The notes beneath the pieces were generated by a model that saw only the letters and a program-made list of their open reading frames with translations, was not told the origin of the DNA and searched no databases. From an uncultured Micrococcus sp. (GTDB lineage: Bacteria; Actinomycetota; Actinomycetes; Actinomycetales; Micrococcaceae): DNA of 6,143 nucleotides. This document shows, one piece after another, positions 5,208 through 6,143 of the stretch (position 1 is its first letter; the number at the start of each line of letters is the position of its first letter). The position numbers and the translations under genes are program-made. The DNA is taken from NCBI GenBank assembly GCA_946222435.1, contig CAMIOJ010000140.1, positions 1 through 6,143 on the forward strand, in the 5' to 3' direction.

Positions 5208-5236
5208 CGGCCCGCACGCCCTCGGCGTGCGGGCCG
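5208..5236. terminator. 13-bp hairpin terminator after the LysM gene
   Basis: CGGCCCGCACGCC (5208-5220) pairs perfectly with 5224-5236 around a 3-nt CTC loop, 40 nt after the stop codon. No T-run follows. It separates the LysM gene from pknL, whose -10 begins only 22 nt downstream. Confidence 0.75.
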
Positions 5237-5258
5237 ATGGCGTCTGCGGGGTGTGCTC

Positions 5259-5264
5259 TACCCT
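5259..5264 (+). promoter_or_regulatory. -10 element of pknL, predicted leaderless
   Basis: TACCCT ends 6 nt before the ATG at 5271, the same spacing as in the polyprenyl synthase gene. The GGTGGA between them is too close to serve as a normal ribosome-binding site. No good -35 hexamer is visible: its place (about 5236-5241) abuts the preceding terminator. Confidence 0.55.
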
Positions 5265-5270
5265 GGTGGA

Positions 5271-6143
5271 ATGACTCCCCCGCACACGGATCCTCTGGTG
5301 GGTGCGACCCTCGACGGGCGCTACCTCATCCGTGCGCGCCTGGCACGCGGCGGCATGTCCACCGTGTACCTGGCGTTGGACACCCGCCTGGACCGCGAGG
5401 TGGCCGTCAAGGCCATGCTCCCGCACCTGGCGGAGGACCCCGCGCTCGTGGAGCGCTTCGAGGGCGAGGCGAAGACCGCGGCTCGGCTGGCGCATCCCCA
5501 CGTGGTCGGGGTGCTGGACCAGGGCCACGCGGACGGCCCCGGCGGTCAGGTCGTCGCCTATCTCGTGATGGAGTACGTGCCGGGCTGCACCCTCCGCCGG
5601 ATCGTGCGGGACGAGGCCCCGCTGACGACACGTCGGGCCCTGGACCTCCTCCTGCCCGTGCTGGAGGGACTGGCCGCTGCCCACGCCGCCGGCCTCATGC
5701 ACCGGGACGTGAAGCCGGAGAACGTGCTCGTCGGCGATGACGGGCGGATCAAGGTGGCCGACTTCGGCCTGTCCCGGGCGACCACCTCCCACACCTCGGG
5801 CGGACAGGCCCTCGTGGGCACGGTGGCCTATCTCTCTCCCGAGCTGGTGTCCGGGGCGGACGCCGACGCCCGTTCGGACGTCTATGCCGCCGGGATCATG
5901 CTCTACGAGCTCCTGACCGGCCGCCAGCCGTACACCGCGGACAGCCCGGTCCAGGTCGCCTACGAGCACGTCCGCAGCCGGGTGCCCTCGCCGAGCACGG
6001 CGGCCCCCGGTGTCCCCGACGCCGTGTGCGACCTGGTCCTGTGGTGCACCGAGCCGGACCCGGCCGACAGGCCCGCCGACGCCGCCGAGCTGGCCGAGGA
6101 GGTCCGCCGGCTGCTGGCCGCCACCCCCGACTCCCTCCTGGAC
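5271..6143 (+). CDS. pknL: PknL-type serine/threonine protein kinase, 3' end beyond window
   Basis: The 291 visible codons cover a near-complete Hanks-type kinase domain and run open off the right edge. The Gly-rich loop is LARGGMSTVY (24-33), with Ala at the first Gly position as in M. tuberculosis PknL. The ATP-binding Lys is K47 in VAVK. The catalytic loop is HRDVKPEN (144-151), the metal-binding DFG is 164-166, and the activation loop (167-190) holds T171, T172, S173, T175 and S176, then GTVAYLSPE (183-191). RSDVYAAGIMLYELLTG (201-217) and DPADRP (residues 263-268, codons near 6057-6074) complete the C-lobe. All catalytic residues are present. Whether a transmembrane segment and PASTA repeats follow cannot be seen; many actinobacterial relatives have them. 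Assignment to PknL rests on the sequence match and the nearby Rv2175c homologue, its known substrate in M. tuberculosis. The start is set by the -10 element 6 nt upstream. Confidence 0.93.
   Translation, partial: MTPPHTDPLVGATLDGRYLIRARLARGGMSTVYLALDTRLDREVAVKAMLPHLAEDPALVERFEGEAKTAARLAHPHVVGVLDQGHADGPGGQVVAYLVMEYVPGCTLRRIVRDEAPLTTRRALDLLLPVLEGLAAAHAAGLMHRDVKPENVLVGDDGRIKVADFGLSRATTSHTSGGQALVGTVAYLSPELVSGADADARSDVYAAGIMLYELLTGRQPYTADSPVQVAYEHVRSRVPSPSTAAPGVPDAVCDLVLWCTEPDPADRPADAAELAEEVRRLLAATPDSLLD

Overview
This is a very GC-rich window with strongly G/C-biased third codon positions, from a high-GC Gram-positive actinobacterium. Gene content and order resemble the stretch beside the dcw (cell division and cell wall) cluster of actinobacteria: a DUF3040 membrane protein, dinB, a polyprenyl diphosphate synthase, a homologue of Mycobacterium tuberculosis Rv2175c and the Ser/Thr kinase PknL. 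A LysM lytic transglycosylase between the last two and the overall codon style suggest Micrococcaceae (a Micrococcus-like species). That placement is an inference from memory of gene order, not a database result.

Layout, left to right. Positions 1-117 hold no convincing gene, only an imperfect 22-bp tandem repeat of GTGG motifs; by synteny a leftward mraZ would lie just off the left edge. A perfect 15-bp hairpin (118-150) is followed by the leftward DUF3040 gene (197-592) and leftward dinB (757-1998). Only 43 bp separate the dinB start from the rightward polyprenyl synthase gene (2042-3148). That gene converges on the small leftward Rv2175c-type DNA-binding gene (3161-3544), with an 8-bp hairpin at the junction. 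An AT-richer 312-bp gap (3545-3856) has no convincing gene but holds a structured 5' leader. It is followed by the secreted three-LysM transglycosylase gene (3857-5167), a 13-bp hairpin terminator, and pknL (5271 to the right edge, kinase domain only, open at the border).

Functionally, the right half is a cell-envelope module: a PknL-type kinase, the DNA-binding protein that is a known PknL substrate in M. tuberculosis, and a secreted peptidoglycan-cleaving enzyme. The polyprenyl synthase supplies isoprenoid chains (for carotenoid, quinone or carrier lipids). DinB is a translesion polymerase and looks unrelated to the envelope theme.

Two regulatory patterns stand out. Four of the six genes (dinB, the polyprenyl synthase, the Rv2175c homologue, pknL) have a TANNNT -10 element ending 6-7 nt before the start codon, which predicts leaderless mRNAs. 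The other two, which encode membrane or secreted proteins, have Shine-Dalgarno sequences and leaders. The leader of the LysM gene contains a 16-bp stem that is complete only in the + strand RNA, because of two G-U pairs, and a second hairpin that covers its ribosome-binding site. This leader is the best candidate here for something undescribed.
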